A DNA stretch of 64,000 bases from Herbaspirillum hiltneri N3 (GTDB lineage: Bacteria > Pseudomonadota > Gammaproteobacteria > Burkholderiales > Burkholderiaceae_D): NCBI RefSeq assembly GCF_001267925.1, contig NZ_CP011409.1, forward strand, positions 2,480,001-2,544,000. The letters are read 5' to 3'. The translations under genes and the position numbers were made by a program. Below, one piece after another: positions 30,995 to 38,484 of this stretch (its first letter is position 1; each line of letters begins with the position of its first letter). The notes below the pieces were generated by a model. The model was not told the origin of the DNA. It worked only from the letters and a program-made list of their open reading frames with translations, and made no database searches.

Positions 30995-31813
30995 TCATGA
31001 CGCCGGGTTGAGCGCGCGAATTACCTTGTCGTGCACGCCGCCGGCCGTCGCGACGATGGCGGTGGCTGTCAGCGGGTTGTTGCCCTGCCAATCCGTGATG
31101 CGGCCTCCGGCGCCTTCGATGATGGGGACGATGGCCATGATGTCCCAGATTTTCAGCACCGGGTCGAGCATGATGTCGGCGCCGCCGGTGGCCAGCTGGA
31201 AGTAGCCGTGGCAATCGCCCCAGCCGCGATACAGGCGCGCTTCGCGCGAGAGTTTTTCAAAAGCGGGGCCGTTGTGATGCGTGAAGATGTCCCAGTGATC
31301 CGTCGCCAGCAGCATGGCGTCGCCGACGTCGGCGCAGGCGCGCATGCCGACCGGCTTGCCGTTGAGCGTGGTGCCGCCGGCGCTGCCAATCAGCAGGTGT
31401 TCCATCAGCGGGCTGTGCAGTGCGCCGATGATCGGACGACCCTGGTGCATCAGCGAAATCAGCGTGCCGAAAATATAGCAGTTGGAGACGAAGGCCTTGG
31501 TGCCGTCGATGGGATCGAGCACCCAGCAGTAGTCGGCGTCTTCCCGATAGGCACCGTGCTCTTCGCCGATGATGCCGTGCTGCGGATAGCGCGCCATGAT
31601 CGCGCTGCGCAGGGCGAGTTCGGTGTCGCGGTCGGCAGCGGTGACCGGCGAGTGATCGGACTTGGATTCGACTTCGATGCCGCTGAGGTAGTGGCTGCGG
31701 ATGATGGCGCCGCTGATCGAGCAGAGCTCGCCGATGAAAGCGCTGAATTCCTGCAACTGCGCGGCGTCGATGGATTTGGTGAACAACGGGGCGGGCGACA
31801 GAAAATCAGGCAT
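30995..31813 (-). CDS. hisN: Inositol-monophosphatase-family phosphatase, HisN type
   Basis: 272 aa Mg-dependent phosphatase. Metal and catalytic motifs: IIGEEHGAY (Glu pair), WVLDPIDGTKAFV (DPxDGT) and the C-terminal WDIMAIVPIIEGAGG. The DPIDGTKAFV form is typical of HisN histidinol phosphatases, which complete histidine biosynthesis in bacteria lacking HisB-type phosphatase. The ATG at 31813 was chosen because the 83 residues upstream (to 32062) overlap another gene and look non-coding. It is 17 bp downstream of the PhnZ-like gene, so the two share an operon. A role on another phosphate monoester linked to that oxygenase is possible. Confidence 0.87.
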   Translation of the reverse strand: MPDFLSPAPLFTKSIDAAQLQEFSAFIGELCSISGAIIRSHYLSGIEVESKSDHSPVTAADRDTELALRSAIMARYPQHGIIGEEHGAYREDADYCWVLDPIDGTKAFVSNCYIFGTLISLMHQGRPIIGALHSPLMEHLLIGSAGGTTLNGKPVGMRACADVGDAMLLATDHWDIFTHHNGPAFEKLSREARLYRGWGDCHGYFQLATGGADIMLDPVLKIWDIMAIVPIIEGAGGRITDWQGNNPLTATAIVATAGGVHDKVIRALNPAS

Positions 31814-31830
31814 GGCGATCTCGGGGAAAT

Positions 31831-32397
31831 TCAGGCGTGGGCGCACAGTGTCAGGTAGCGCGAGAAATGGGCATAGTCCGGCGTCGCCAGGTCGGCAGTC
31901 TTGGCGAGGTCGTCCCAGCGCCGCAAGCGGGTGGCATCCACTGCATGCGGCATGGCGATGAAGTCTTCCGCCTGCTGCCGGTCGAAGACCCCGCCTTGCA
32001 GCTGCAGGCTGCGTACGGAGTCCGCCGACAGGGATGAAAAGTACGCCGGCTCCACCGCGCACAGATAGCGCTTGGCGTCGACGTGCAGACGTATCGGCGC
32101 CAGCACCTCTTCGCCGAAGATGGCGCGCAGGAAGGGCAGGATGCGGTATTGGTGCAGATCGTCGATGCCGCTGGCCGTCGGCGTGTCGTGGATGTCGTAG
32201 CCGGCGGCGGCGTTTTCCAGCATGTGCCCGAGGTCATGCAGGAGCGCGGCGGAGATCAGCGCGGGCGAGGCATTCTCACGCTCGGCCAGCGCGGCGGTTT
32301 GCAAGGCATGTTCGAGTTGTGTCACGGGTTCGCCGGTGTACTGGGCGTGGCCGTGGCGGAGAAAGAGCCGTTCAATGTCGGGGAGCGTCAGGGACAT
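31831..32397 (-). CDS. PhnZ-like HD-domain mixed-valent diiron oxygenase
   Basis: 188 aa. The N-terminal stretch QYTGEPVTQLEHALQTA and LISAALLHDLGHML are the HD-domain core. Y20, E23 and H30 line up with the PhnZ lid and first ligand; H54, D55 and H58 with the HD pair; H105 and K109 (RLHVDAKRYL) with the substrate-phosphate site. PhnZ oxidatively cleaves 2-amino-1-hydroxyethylphosphonate to glycine and phosphate. No phnY, phnW or transporter lies in the window. Relatives include an HD group often annotated as phosphonate-operon associated. The substrate is therefore uncertain. The start has no clear Shine-Dalgarno sequence. Confidence 0.8.
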   Translation of the reverse strand: MSLTLPDIERLFLRHGHAQYTGEPVTQLEHALQTAALAERENASPALISAALLHDLGHMLENAAAGYDIHDTPTASGIDDLHQYRILPFLRAIFGEEVLAPIRLHVDAKRYLCAVEPAYFSSLSADSVRSLQLQGGVFDRQQAEDFIAMPHAVDATRLRRWDDLAKTADLATPDYAHFSRYLTLCAHA

Positions 32398-32559
32398 GAT
32401 GTGGATGTGCGGGACGGATGTGGCGATCGGGAAAGGCAGGGGGCATGAAGCCCACATGATAGCGGCGCGAGGCGGCCTTATTGTGACAATTCCATGACCG
32501 CATGAAGCCCGTGCGGATACAGGGCAGACAGGCGCGTGTTCGCGATGCTGCGTGAAGAC

Positions 32560-32689
32560 TTGTTAATAACCGTAACAGTTTGTAATAGCGGTAGATGCAG
32601 GGTGGTACGGGGTATATCTTACGAACTCCCCCCTCTAATTCACCCCCCTGAATTAGATTTAACCCGCGCCGCAAGGCGCGGGTTTTTTA
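32560..32689 (+). ncRNA. Candidate small RNA with C-rich single-stranded motifs
   Basis: A stand-alone plus-strand unit between divergent genes. From the 3' end: a perfect intrinsic terminator at 32661-32689. Before it lies a hairpin TCTAATTCA (32634-32642), loop CCCCCC (32643-32648), TGAATTAGA (32649-32657), a 9-bp perfect stem. Just upstream is a second unpaired CCCCCC at 32628-32633. A weak promoter-like pair precedes it: TTGTTA at 32560-32565 and TGTAAT at 32581-32586, 15-bp spacer. No credible coding frame or ribosome site is present. C-rich loops that bind Shine-Dalgarno regions are known from other bacterial sRNAs. Confidence 0.55.
32661..32689 (+). terminator. Intrinsic terminator of the candidate sRNA
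   Basis: AACCCGCGCC (32661-32670), loop GCAA, GGCGCGGGTT (32675-32684), then TTTTAT: a perfect 10-bp stem with T-tract. No protein gene on this strand precedes it. Confidence 0.85.
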
Positions 32690-32775
32690 TTGCCCGGTCG
32701 GTTTTTGCCGGCGATTTCGCGCGCGCTCCCTCATGAATTTCCCGTCTGGCGCTGATACATACTCCCATATGATGC

Positions 32776-32799
32776 TATAATTTAATGGTAATCATTATC
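32776..32799 (+). promoter_or_regulatory. ftr promoter -10 and Fur box
   Basis: TATAAT at 32776-32781 is directly followed and overlapped by a Fur-box sequence at 32781-32799 that matches the 19-bp consensus at 16 of 19 positions (core TAATGGTAATCATTATC). The overlap predicts repression by Fe-Fur. Confidence 0.8.
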
Positions 32800-32824
32800 A
32801 TCTAATGCGTGGGAGAAAAATCTT

Positions 32825-33367
32825 ATGATCGGTATCAAGAAAATCGCAGTAGCCGCCGCCATGTTCGCAGCCTTCTCGGCTGCCAGCGCCGCCGAATATC
32901 CTATCGGCAAACCACAGATTCAGAACGGCATGGAAGTCAGCGCGGTCTACCTGCAACCGATCAAGATGGAACCGGACGGCATGATGCGCAAGGCAGAGGA
33001 GTCGGACGTCCACCTGGAAGCCGATATCCGCGCCGTCGCCAAGAATCCGAACGGCTTTGCCGAAGGCGACTGGATGCCGTATCTGGTCATCAAGTTCGAA
33101 CTGGCCAAGGCCGGTTCGACCAAGGTCATCAAGGGCGACATGATGCCGATGGTGGCCAGCGACGGTCCGCACTACGGCGACAACGTCAAGCTCGACGGTC
33201 CGGGCAAGTACAAGCTGAAGCTGACCATCTCGCCGCCATCTGCCAACGCGCATGCTCACTTTGGCCGTCACGTCGACAAGGAAACCGGTGTCGGCGCCTG
33301 GTTCAAGCCGTTTGAACTGACCTACGATTTCACCTTCGCCGGCGTCGGCAAGAAGGGCGGCTACTAA
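32825..33367 (+). CDS. ftrA: Periplasmic iron-binding protein, P19/FtrA-like
   Basis: 180 aa with a Sec signal peptide (MIGIKKIAVAAAMFAAFSAA, cut near SAA-EYP). The mature part is an Ig-like P19/Tp34-type domain. Likely metal-binding features are Met in QNGMEVSAVYLQP, H63 in DVHLEADI, DMMPMVASDGPHYGDNVKLD (Met and His cluster) and ANAHAHFGRHV. In the Bordetella and Brucella Ftr systems, this protein binds iron (and copper) outside the cytoplasm and passes it to the FtrB/FtrC pair. GGGAGA lies eight nt before the start. The Fur box 26 bp upstream predicts iron-starvation induction. Confidence 0.9.
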   Translation: MIGIKKIAVAAAMFAAFSAASAAEYPIGKPQIQNGMEVSAVYLQPIKMEPDGMMRKAEESDVHLEADIRAVAKNPNGFAEGDWMPYLVIKFELAKAGSTKVIKGDMMPMVASDGPHYGDNVKLDGPGKYKLKLTISPPSANAHAHFGRHVDKETGVGAWFKPFELTYDFTFAGVGKKGGY

Positions 33368-33471
33368 TCAGCGACTGAGCTGTTTTAGCGAGAGCGCATG
33401 CGCAGCCTCATTGCGCATGCCGAATTGACCGGCCTTGCCTTGCGCAAGGCCAAGTAGTTTGGGAGCACTGG

Positions 33472-33828
33472 ATGTCCTTGCGTAAATCGCAACCTTCACG
33501 AATTTTGGCGACCTTGATCGGCCTGGCCTGCTCGTTGTCCGCCGCCACCGCATTTGCTTCTGATCTGCTGACATTCAAGCTTGAGATGGCGGACGGCAAA
33601 TTCAATCCTGCGCGCATCGAAGTCCCTGCAGGACAGCGCATCAAGATCGAAATCCACAACGTCGGCAAAACCGCCGCCGAATTCGAAAGCGTGGAACTGC
33701 GCAAGGAAAAAGTCCTGGCGCCGGGCGCGCAGTCCTTCGTCGTGATCGCTCCCCTGCGTCCGGGCGAGTACAAGTTTTTCGACGATTTCCATCTGAACAT
33801 GCCGCAAGGCGCCATCGTCGCCAAATAA
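33472..33828 (+). CDS. ftrB: Periplasmic cupredoxin-like protein FtrB
   Basis: 118 aa. Signal peptide MSLRKSQPSRILATLIGLAC to about residue 29 (AFA-SD). The cupredoxin-like domain has KFNPARIEVPAGQRIKIEIH and GEYKFFDDFHLNMPQGAIVA. Acidic residues (EFESVELRKEK) could hold iron, as in the EfeO-like cupredoxin fold; a classic Cys-His-Met copper site is not complete. It lies 104 bp after ftrA and 54 bp before ftrC. Proposed role: oxidise or hand over Fe(II) to the FTR1-type permease. The name comes from gene order and family fit. Confidence 0.85.
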   Translation: MSLRKSQPSRILATLIGLACSLSAATAFASDLLTFKLEMADGKFNPARIEVPAGQRIKIEIHNVGKTAAEFESVELRKEKVLAPGAQSFVVIAPLRPGEYKFFDDFHLNMPQGAIVAK

Positions 33829-33882
33829 GCGGCGTGGGGCGGTGATCGCGGTGACCGGCAATATGCAATTGAAAGGGATGTA

Positions 33883-34755
33883 ATGGGGCAGGTGTTATTT
33901 ATCGTCTGGCGTGAAAGCGTCGAGGCCTTGCTGGTGGTCGGGATTCTGTATGCCTGGCTCAATAACGGCGATGCCGCCGCACGTCGCGGCCTGCCGTATC
34001 TGTGGGGCGGCGTGGCGGCAGGCGTTGTGGCTGCACTGGCGCTGGGGGCCGCCTTGCTCGGTTTCAGCGAACTCCTGTCCGGTGACGCCCAGACGTATTT
34101 CCAGATCGGCATGGTGCTGGTTGCCGCGGTGCTGATCGTGCAAATGGTGTTCTGGATGCGCAAGCACGGCCGTACTCTCAAGCGAGACATGGAAAGCTCG
34201 CTGAAAGCGAACTATGCCACCGGCAACTGGTGGGGTGTGTTCCTGCTGGTGGCGCTGGCGATTGCACGCGAGGGCAGCGAGACTGCTGTGTTCCTCTACG
34301 GAATCGGCATGGGCGAGCAGGATGCCAGCCGTGGCGCGCTGATTTTCGCCGGCGCGCTCGGTTTCGGCCTGGCGTTCCTGACCTTCTATCTGCTGCAATT
34401 GGGCGGCAAGGTTTTCTCATGGCGCCGTTTCTTCCAGGTGACCGAAATCATCCTGTTGCTGCTGGCGGCCGGGTTGTTGCTGACCGGGGTCGAAAAGCTG
34501 CTGGACCTGCTACTGGAGAGCTCCGACTGGTTCGCCTCGCTCGGCTTCGTCTCGAGCCTGACTGCGCCCGTCTGGGACACCAGCTGGCTGCTGGATGATT
34601 CGAGCACTGCAGGCAGCCTGGTGTCGACGCTGACGGGCTATCGCGCCCGCCCGGCGCTGATGAGTGTTGCCATTTATGTCATATATTGGCTTGTGGTATC
34701 CTCCGCGCTTGGCAAGTCGAAATCGACACAAGTTAATAATAAGCAAGCAGCATAA
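33883..34755 (+). CDS. ftrC: FTR1-family iron permease FtrC
   Basis: 290 aa, seven helices. Both REXXE iron-transport motifs are present: RESVE at residues 10-14 (VWRESVEALLVVGILY) and REGSE at 129-133 (IAREGSETAVFLYG). It is the central inner-membrane iron channel of the system. GGG-ATG spacing is loose (AAAGGGATGTA before ATG 33883). ftrD begins 6 bp after its stop. Confidence 0.93.
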   Translation: MGQVLFIVWRESVEALLVVGILYAWLNNGDAAARRGLPYLWGGVAAGVVAALALGAALLGFSELLSGDAQTYFQIGMVLVAAVLIVQMVFWMRKHGRTLKRDMESSLKANYATGNWWGVFLLVALAIAREGSETAVFLYGIGMGEQDASRGALIFAGALGFGLAFLTFYLLQLGGKVFSWRRFFQVTEIILLLLAAGLLLTGVEKLLDLLLESSDWFASLGFVSSLTAPVWDTSWLLDDSSTAGSLVSTLTGYRARPALMSVAIYVIYWLVVSSALGKSKSTQVNNKQAA

Positions 34756-34761
34756 GGCGAT

Positions 34762-36153
34762 ATGAGCACCAGTACGCTTCCCAATACCCGTCTGGCGCGG
34801 ACGGGTGACTGGATGCGCCGCAACGGCGCATTGATCCGCGGTATTCAATGGATCGTCGTCCTGGTGTACGCCGTGCTCATCCTGGTCCCCATTTTCCTGC
34901 CGTTACCGGACGAAACCGCGCATATCTGGTCCAACCTGACCCTGATTGCGCAGTTCTGCTTCTGGGGCATCTGGTGGCCGTTCGTGTTGGTCAGCATGGT
35001 GCTGATGGGCCGTGTCTGGTGCGGCGTGCTGTGTCCCGAAGGTGCATTGACCGAGTTCGCCAGCAAGTTCGGCAAAGGCCGTACCATCCCGCACTGGATG
35101 CGCTGGGGCGGCTGGCCCTTTGTCGCGTTTGCACTCACCACGATTTACGGCCAGATGGTCAGCGTCTACCAATATCCCAAGGCAGTATTGCTGGTGTTGG
35201 GAGGATCGACGCTCGGCGCCATGATCGTCGGTTATCTGTACGGCCGCGAAAAGCGCGTCTGGTGCAAATACCTGTGCCCGGTCAACGGCGTGTTCGGCCT
35301 GCTCGCCAAGCTGGCGCCATTCCATTACAAAGTCAACGAAGACGCCTGGCGCGCTTCCTACGACACCCACGGCAAGAAGACCATCGCCGTCAATTGCGCG
35401 CCGCTGGTTCCCTTGCGCAACATGAAGGGCGCTTCCGATTGCCACATGTGCGGTCGTTGCAGCGGCCATCGCGATGCGATCGCGCTGACATGGCGCGCAC
35501 CGACCGTCGAAATCGTCAAGGTCGGCCGCACCAACAACAACCTGTGGGAAAGCGCGCTGGCGCTGTACGGCCTGTTCGGCATCGCCATCGGAGCGTTCCA
35601 CTGGAGCGCCAGCCCCTGGTTCGTCGAGGCCAAGCAATTCATCGCTACCTGGCTCATCGATCGCGACATCATGTGGCCGTTTGCGACCAACGCGCCATGG
35701 TGGCTGCTCACCAATTATCCGCAACAAAGCGACGTGTTTTCCTGGCTCGACGGCGGCCTCGTGGTGTCTTACATCCTGGCCACCGCCGCCGTGCTCGGCA
35801 CCGCGCTGACCGCCTTGTTCGCGATCAGCAATCTCGTGCTCGGTCCATGGAGCCGCTCCCGTTTCAATCACCTGGTGCAGGCGGCGATTCCGCTGGCCGG
35901 CTGTGGCGTGTTCGTCGGCTTGTCGGCAACTACCATCAGCCTGCTGCGTGCGGAACATTGGCCGGTGGACTGGGCCAATGACGTACGCGCTGCCTTGCTC
36001 ACCGTCATGACCTTGTGGAGCGTGCTGCTGGCATGGAAAGTCGTCGGCCAGCACACCGAGGCGTTCTCGCGCCGCGTGCTTGCCATGCTGCCCGTGATCG
36101 GTGCGCTCGCGCTGGTCAACTATGCGTGGCTGCTGATGTTCTGGATCTGGTGA
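34762..36153 (+). CDS. ftrD: Polyferredoxin membrane protein FtrD (NapH/CcoG-like)
   Basis: 463 aa, five or more helices, with cytoplasmic-facing 4Fe-4S motifs: VWCGVLCPEGAL (C87, C91), VWCKYLCPVNG (C168, C172), and SDCHMCGRCSGHRDAI (C227, C230, C233), plus NCAPLV. This NapH-like protein probably returns or supplies electrons to the FtrB/FtrC iron step. It follows ftrC by six bp, making one ftrABCD transcript. The C-terminal half is hydrophobic helices of the permease-like part. Confidence 0.9.
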   Translation: MSTSTLPNTRLARTGDWMRRNGALIRGIQWIVVLVYAVLILVPIFLPLPDETAHIWSNLTLIAQFCFWGIWWPFVLVSMVLMGRVWCGVLCPEGALTEFASKFGKGRTIPHWMRWGGWPFVAFALTTIYGQMVSVYQYPKAVLLVLGGSTLGAMIVGYLYGREKRVWCKYLCPVNGVFGLLAKLAPFHYKVNEDAWRASYDTHGKKTIAVNCAPLVPLRNMKGASDCHMCGRCSGHRDAIALTWRAPTVEIVKVGRTNNNLWESALALYGLFGIAIGAFHWSASPWFVEAKQFIATWLIDRDIMWPFATNAPWWLLTNYPQQSDVFSWLDGGLVVSYILATAAVLGTALTALFAISNLVLGPWSRSRFNHLVQAAIPLAGCGVFVGLSATTISLLRAEHWPVDWANDVRAALLTVMTLWSVLLAWKVVGQHTEAFSRRVLAMLPVIGALALVNYAWLLMFWIW

Positions 36154-36257
36154 TTTCTACCGGATTTCCCCCGTTTCGCCGCTTTGCAGGACTCGCGTAA
36201 AATAGCGGGTTTGGTCCGACAGGACCTCGTTTTTGGAACCAACCTGCAAAGATTCTT

Positions 36258-37241
36258 ATGGCGCGCCCCCGTTTCCTTCCCGACAATCTGACGCTGATGC
36301 TGTTTGCGGTGGTTCTCACCGCCAGCATTTTTCCCTGTACCGGCGTGGTCGCCGTCGGCTTCGACTGGCTGACCACATTCATGATCGGCCTGCTGTTTTT
36401 TATGCACGGCGCCAAGTTGTCGCGCCAGGCGGTGATCGCCGGCATGGTGCACTGGCGTTTGCACGTGACGGTGCTGCTCTGCACCTTCGCCGTGTTCCCC
36501 TTGCTCGGCCTGGTCCTCAAGCCTGCCTTGCTGCTGGTGATCACGCCGGATCTGTATCTCGGCATCCTGTTCCTGTGCGTGCTGCCGTCGACGGTGCAGT
36601 CCTCGATCGCTTTCACTTCGGTCGCGCGCGGCAACGTGCCGGCGGCCATCTGCGCCGCGTCGGCCTCCAATTTGCTGGGAATCTTCCTGACGCCGCTCAT
36701 AGTCGGCGTCATCATCGTGGCGCACAGCGCCGGGCATTCCTCGCTGGATTCCATCCTGAAGATCGTCTATCAGTTGCTGTTGCCGTTCGTGGCAGGCCAG
36801 ATCGCCCGTCCCTGGATCGGCGCCTGGATGGACCGCAACAAGTCCTGGCTGCGCTGGGTCGACCAGAGTTCCGTCCTGCTGGTCGTGTACGTGGCGTTCA
36901 GCGAAGCCGTCAATCAGGGCTTGTGGCGCCAGGTGCCGCCGGTCATGCTGATCAGTCTGATCGTCATCAGCGCCTTGCTGCTGGCGATCATCATGGCGAT
37001 CACCACGTTCGGCAGCCGTCGTCTCGGCTTCAACAAGGAAGATGAAATCACCATCGTCTTCTGCGGCTCGAAAAAAAGCCTTGCCAGCGGCGTTCCCATG
37101 GCCAAGGTCTTGTTCGCCAGCCAGACCGTCGGCATGGTCCTGTTGCCGCTGATGTTGTTCCATCAGATTCAATTGATGGTGTGCGCGATATTGGCGCAGC
37201 GTTACGGCAGTCGTCCGGACCAGGCGAAGCCCGCTGGCTGA
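36258..37241 (+). CDS. Bile acid:sodium symporter family protein (YfeH-like)
   Basis: 327 aa, about ten helices, of the BASS superfamily: MIGLLFFMHGAKLSRQAVIA, LFLCVLPSTVQSSIAFTSVA (pore motif), and ITIVFCGSKKSLASGVPMAK. The paired internal halves typical of the fold are visible in the hydrophobicity. In E. coli the relative YfeH is uncharacterised; other BASS members move organic anions with Na+. It follows ftrD by about 100 bp but has its own likely promoter. A bidirectional terminator closes it. Confidence 0.85.
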   Translation: MARPRFLPDNLTLMLFAVVLTASIFPCTGVVAVGFDWLTTFMIGLLFFMHGAKLSRQAVIAGMVHWRLHVTVLLCTFAVFPLLGLVLKPALLLVITPDLYLGILFLCVLPSTVQSSIAFTSVARGNVPAAICAASASNLLGIFLTPLIVGVIIVAHSAGHSSLDSILKIVYQLLLPFVAGQIARPWIGAWMDRNKSWLRWVDQSSVLLVVYVAFSEAVNQGLWRQVPPVMLISLIVISALLLAIIMAITTFGSRRLGFNKEDEITIVFCGSKKSLASGVPMAKVLFASQTVGMVLLPLMLFHQIQLMVCAILAQRYGSRPDQAKPAG

Positions 37242-37261
37242 GCAGTACTGCCGCCGTTCAA

Positions 37262-37288
37262 AAAAAGCCCGCTGCGCGCGGGCTTTTT
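37262..37288. terminator. Bidirectional terminator
   Basis: AAAAAGCCCGC (37262-37272), loop TGCGC, GCGGGCTTTTT (37278-37288), 11-bp perfect stem with A and T flanks. It ends both the BASS gene and the convergent esterase, whose stop codon (37288-37290) overlaps it. Confidence 0.9.
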
Positions 37289-38358
37289 CATTGCCTGCGC
37301 CGATGCCGGGAGAAGAAGGCCAGCATCAGCTTGCCGGCGTCAGGACCCCTGGCGTTGAATGGAAACGTCTCGTCGCCGCCGCTCCATGCATGCCCGAGAC
37401 GTGCGATGTGCACCGACCGGAGCAGGACCTTCGAACCGGCTGCAAAGTCGTGGACCGTCATTGTGTTTTTGCGAGGAAATTGCTTTGACGTCCTTCCGAA
37501 GGCCTTCGTCACCGGCGGCTGCGGGGCAGGGGCGGCAGCGTGGTTGAGCAGCAGGAATTGCCTGGCCAACTGCAATTGATTGACCGGACGCACGATCTTG
37601 TCGTCGTCGCCGGTAATCAGAATCGCCGGCATGCCCGGAAAATCAGGACTCTTGAGCAGCAGTTTTTCTATCGGCGCCAAAGCCTGAGTGCTGCCATGCT
37701 GCATCACGCCGTAAGCGCCGACAGCCGTGCGGCTTGCGCTCAATACCGGGGCGGAATGCATGCCGACGGCAGCGATCAGTCGCGGGTGGGTCAGTGCCAG
37801 GATCTGCGCCATGGCCGCCCCGGCGGAGATGCCGCAGGCATAAATGCGGCTGCGATCAATCGCATGTTCTTCAACGATCTTGCCGATCATGTGTGCGATG
37901 ACGGCAATGTCGCCGCCGCCGCGCTGAGTCGCCGCGTCATACCATTTCCAGCAGCGATTGGGATGCGTGCGCAGCGACTGTTCGGGATACAGCACCGCGT
38001 AGTCCCTGGCGGCGGCCAGCCGGTTCATGCGTGTGCCGGCAGCGAAATCGGCGGCGGTTTGTTCGCATCCGTGCAGCATGACGATCAATGGAATCGAATC
38101 GTCGAGCCCGGGCGCGCGGGACGGAAGAAACAAGCGATAGTGCATGCGGCGTGCAGGCAACCCGGTACTGACGCAGGACGAACTGATCCATTCGCCGGAT
38201 GGGCCTTCTTTCTGCGCCCGCGGCTTTGGGGCCACAGGCTTGCGTGTCGCCTTTGGCTTGGTCAATATCGCCTTGAGTACCTTGCCGGCTTGCCTCTGCT
38301 GCGCCTTGCCGGCCTTTTTAAGGCTGCTCAGCCACATTCGGTTCAGTTTTTTGAGCAT
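37288..38358 (-). CDS. PHB-depolymerase-family esterase
   Basis: 356 aa alpha/beta-hydrolase of the Esterase_phb group. Basic N-terminal region (LKKAGKAQQRQAGKVLKAIL) without a typical signal peptide. The catalytic machinery: oxyanion LIVMLHGCEQTAADFAAGTR, lipase-like box YACGISAGAAMAQ (Ser in GISAG), acid near ITGDDDKIVRPV and catalytic His in ARLGHAWSGGDE. Relatives degrade short-chain poly-3-hydroxybutyrate or act as feruloyl/acetyl esterases. Lack of a signal suggests an intracellular role. It is monocistronic by appearance. Confidence 0.85.
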   Translation of the reverse strand: MLKKLNRMWLSSLKKAGKAQQRQAGKVLKAILTKPKATRKPVAPKPRAQKEGPSGEWISSSCVSTGLPARRMHYRLFLPSRAPGLDDSIPLIVMLHGCEQTAADFAAGTRMNRLAAARDYAVLYPEQSLRTHPNRCWKWYDAATQRGGGDIAVIAHMIGKIVEEHAIDRSRIYACGISAGAAMAQILALTHPRLIAAVGMHSAPVLSASRTAVGAYGVMQHGSTQALAPIEKLLLKSPDFPGMPAILITGDDDKIVRPVNQLQLARQFLLLNHAAAPAPQPPVTKAFGRTSKQFPRKNTMTVHDFAAGSKVLLRSVHIARLGHAWSGGDETFPFNARGPDAGKLMLAFFSRHRRRQ

Positions 38359-38484
38359 GTCGATCCGTCAAGAGTGAGTGTCCGGGTGAGTGCGACACAA
38401 GGAAGACGGCGTGAACGCAATAATGTTCAACCAAAATGCTGTGCTGCGTTAATCTGGAGACTGCGCGGATGAAGGAGATGTCAC

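Noticed and set aside
32536..32736. 66-aa rightward frame over the candidate sRNA
   Set aside because: No ribosome site, crosses the terminator hairpin, and no protein-like sequence.
34903..36054. Leftward 383-aa frame opposite ftrD
   Set aside because: Antisense shadow with biased composition; ftrD has clear iron-sulphur motifs on the other strand.
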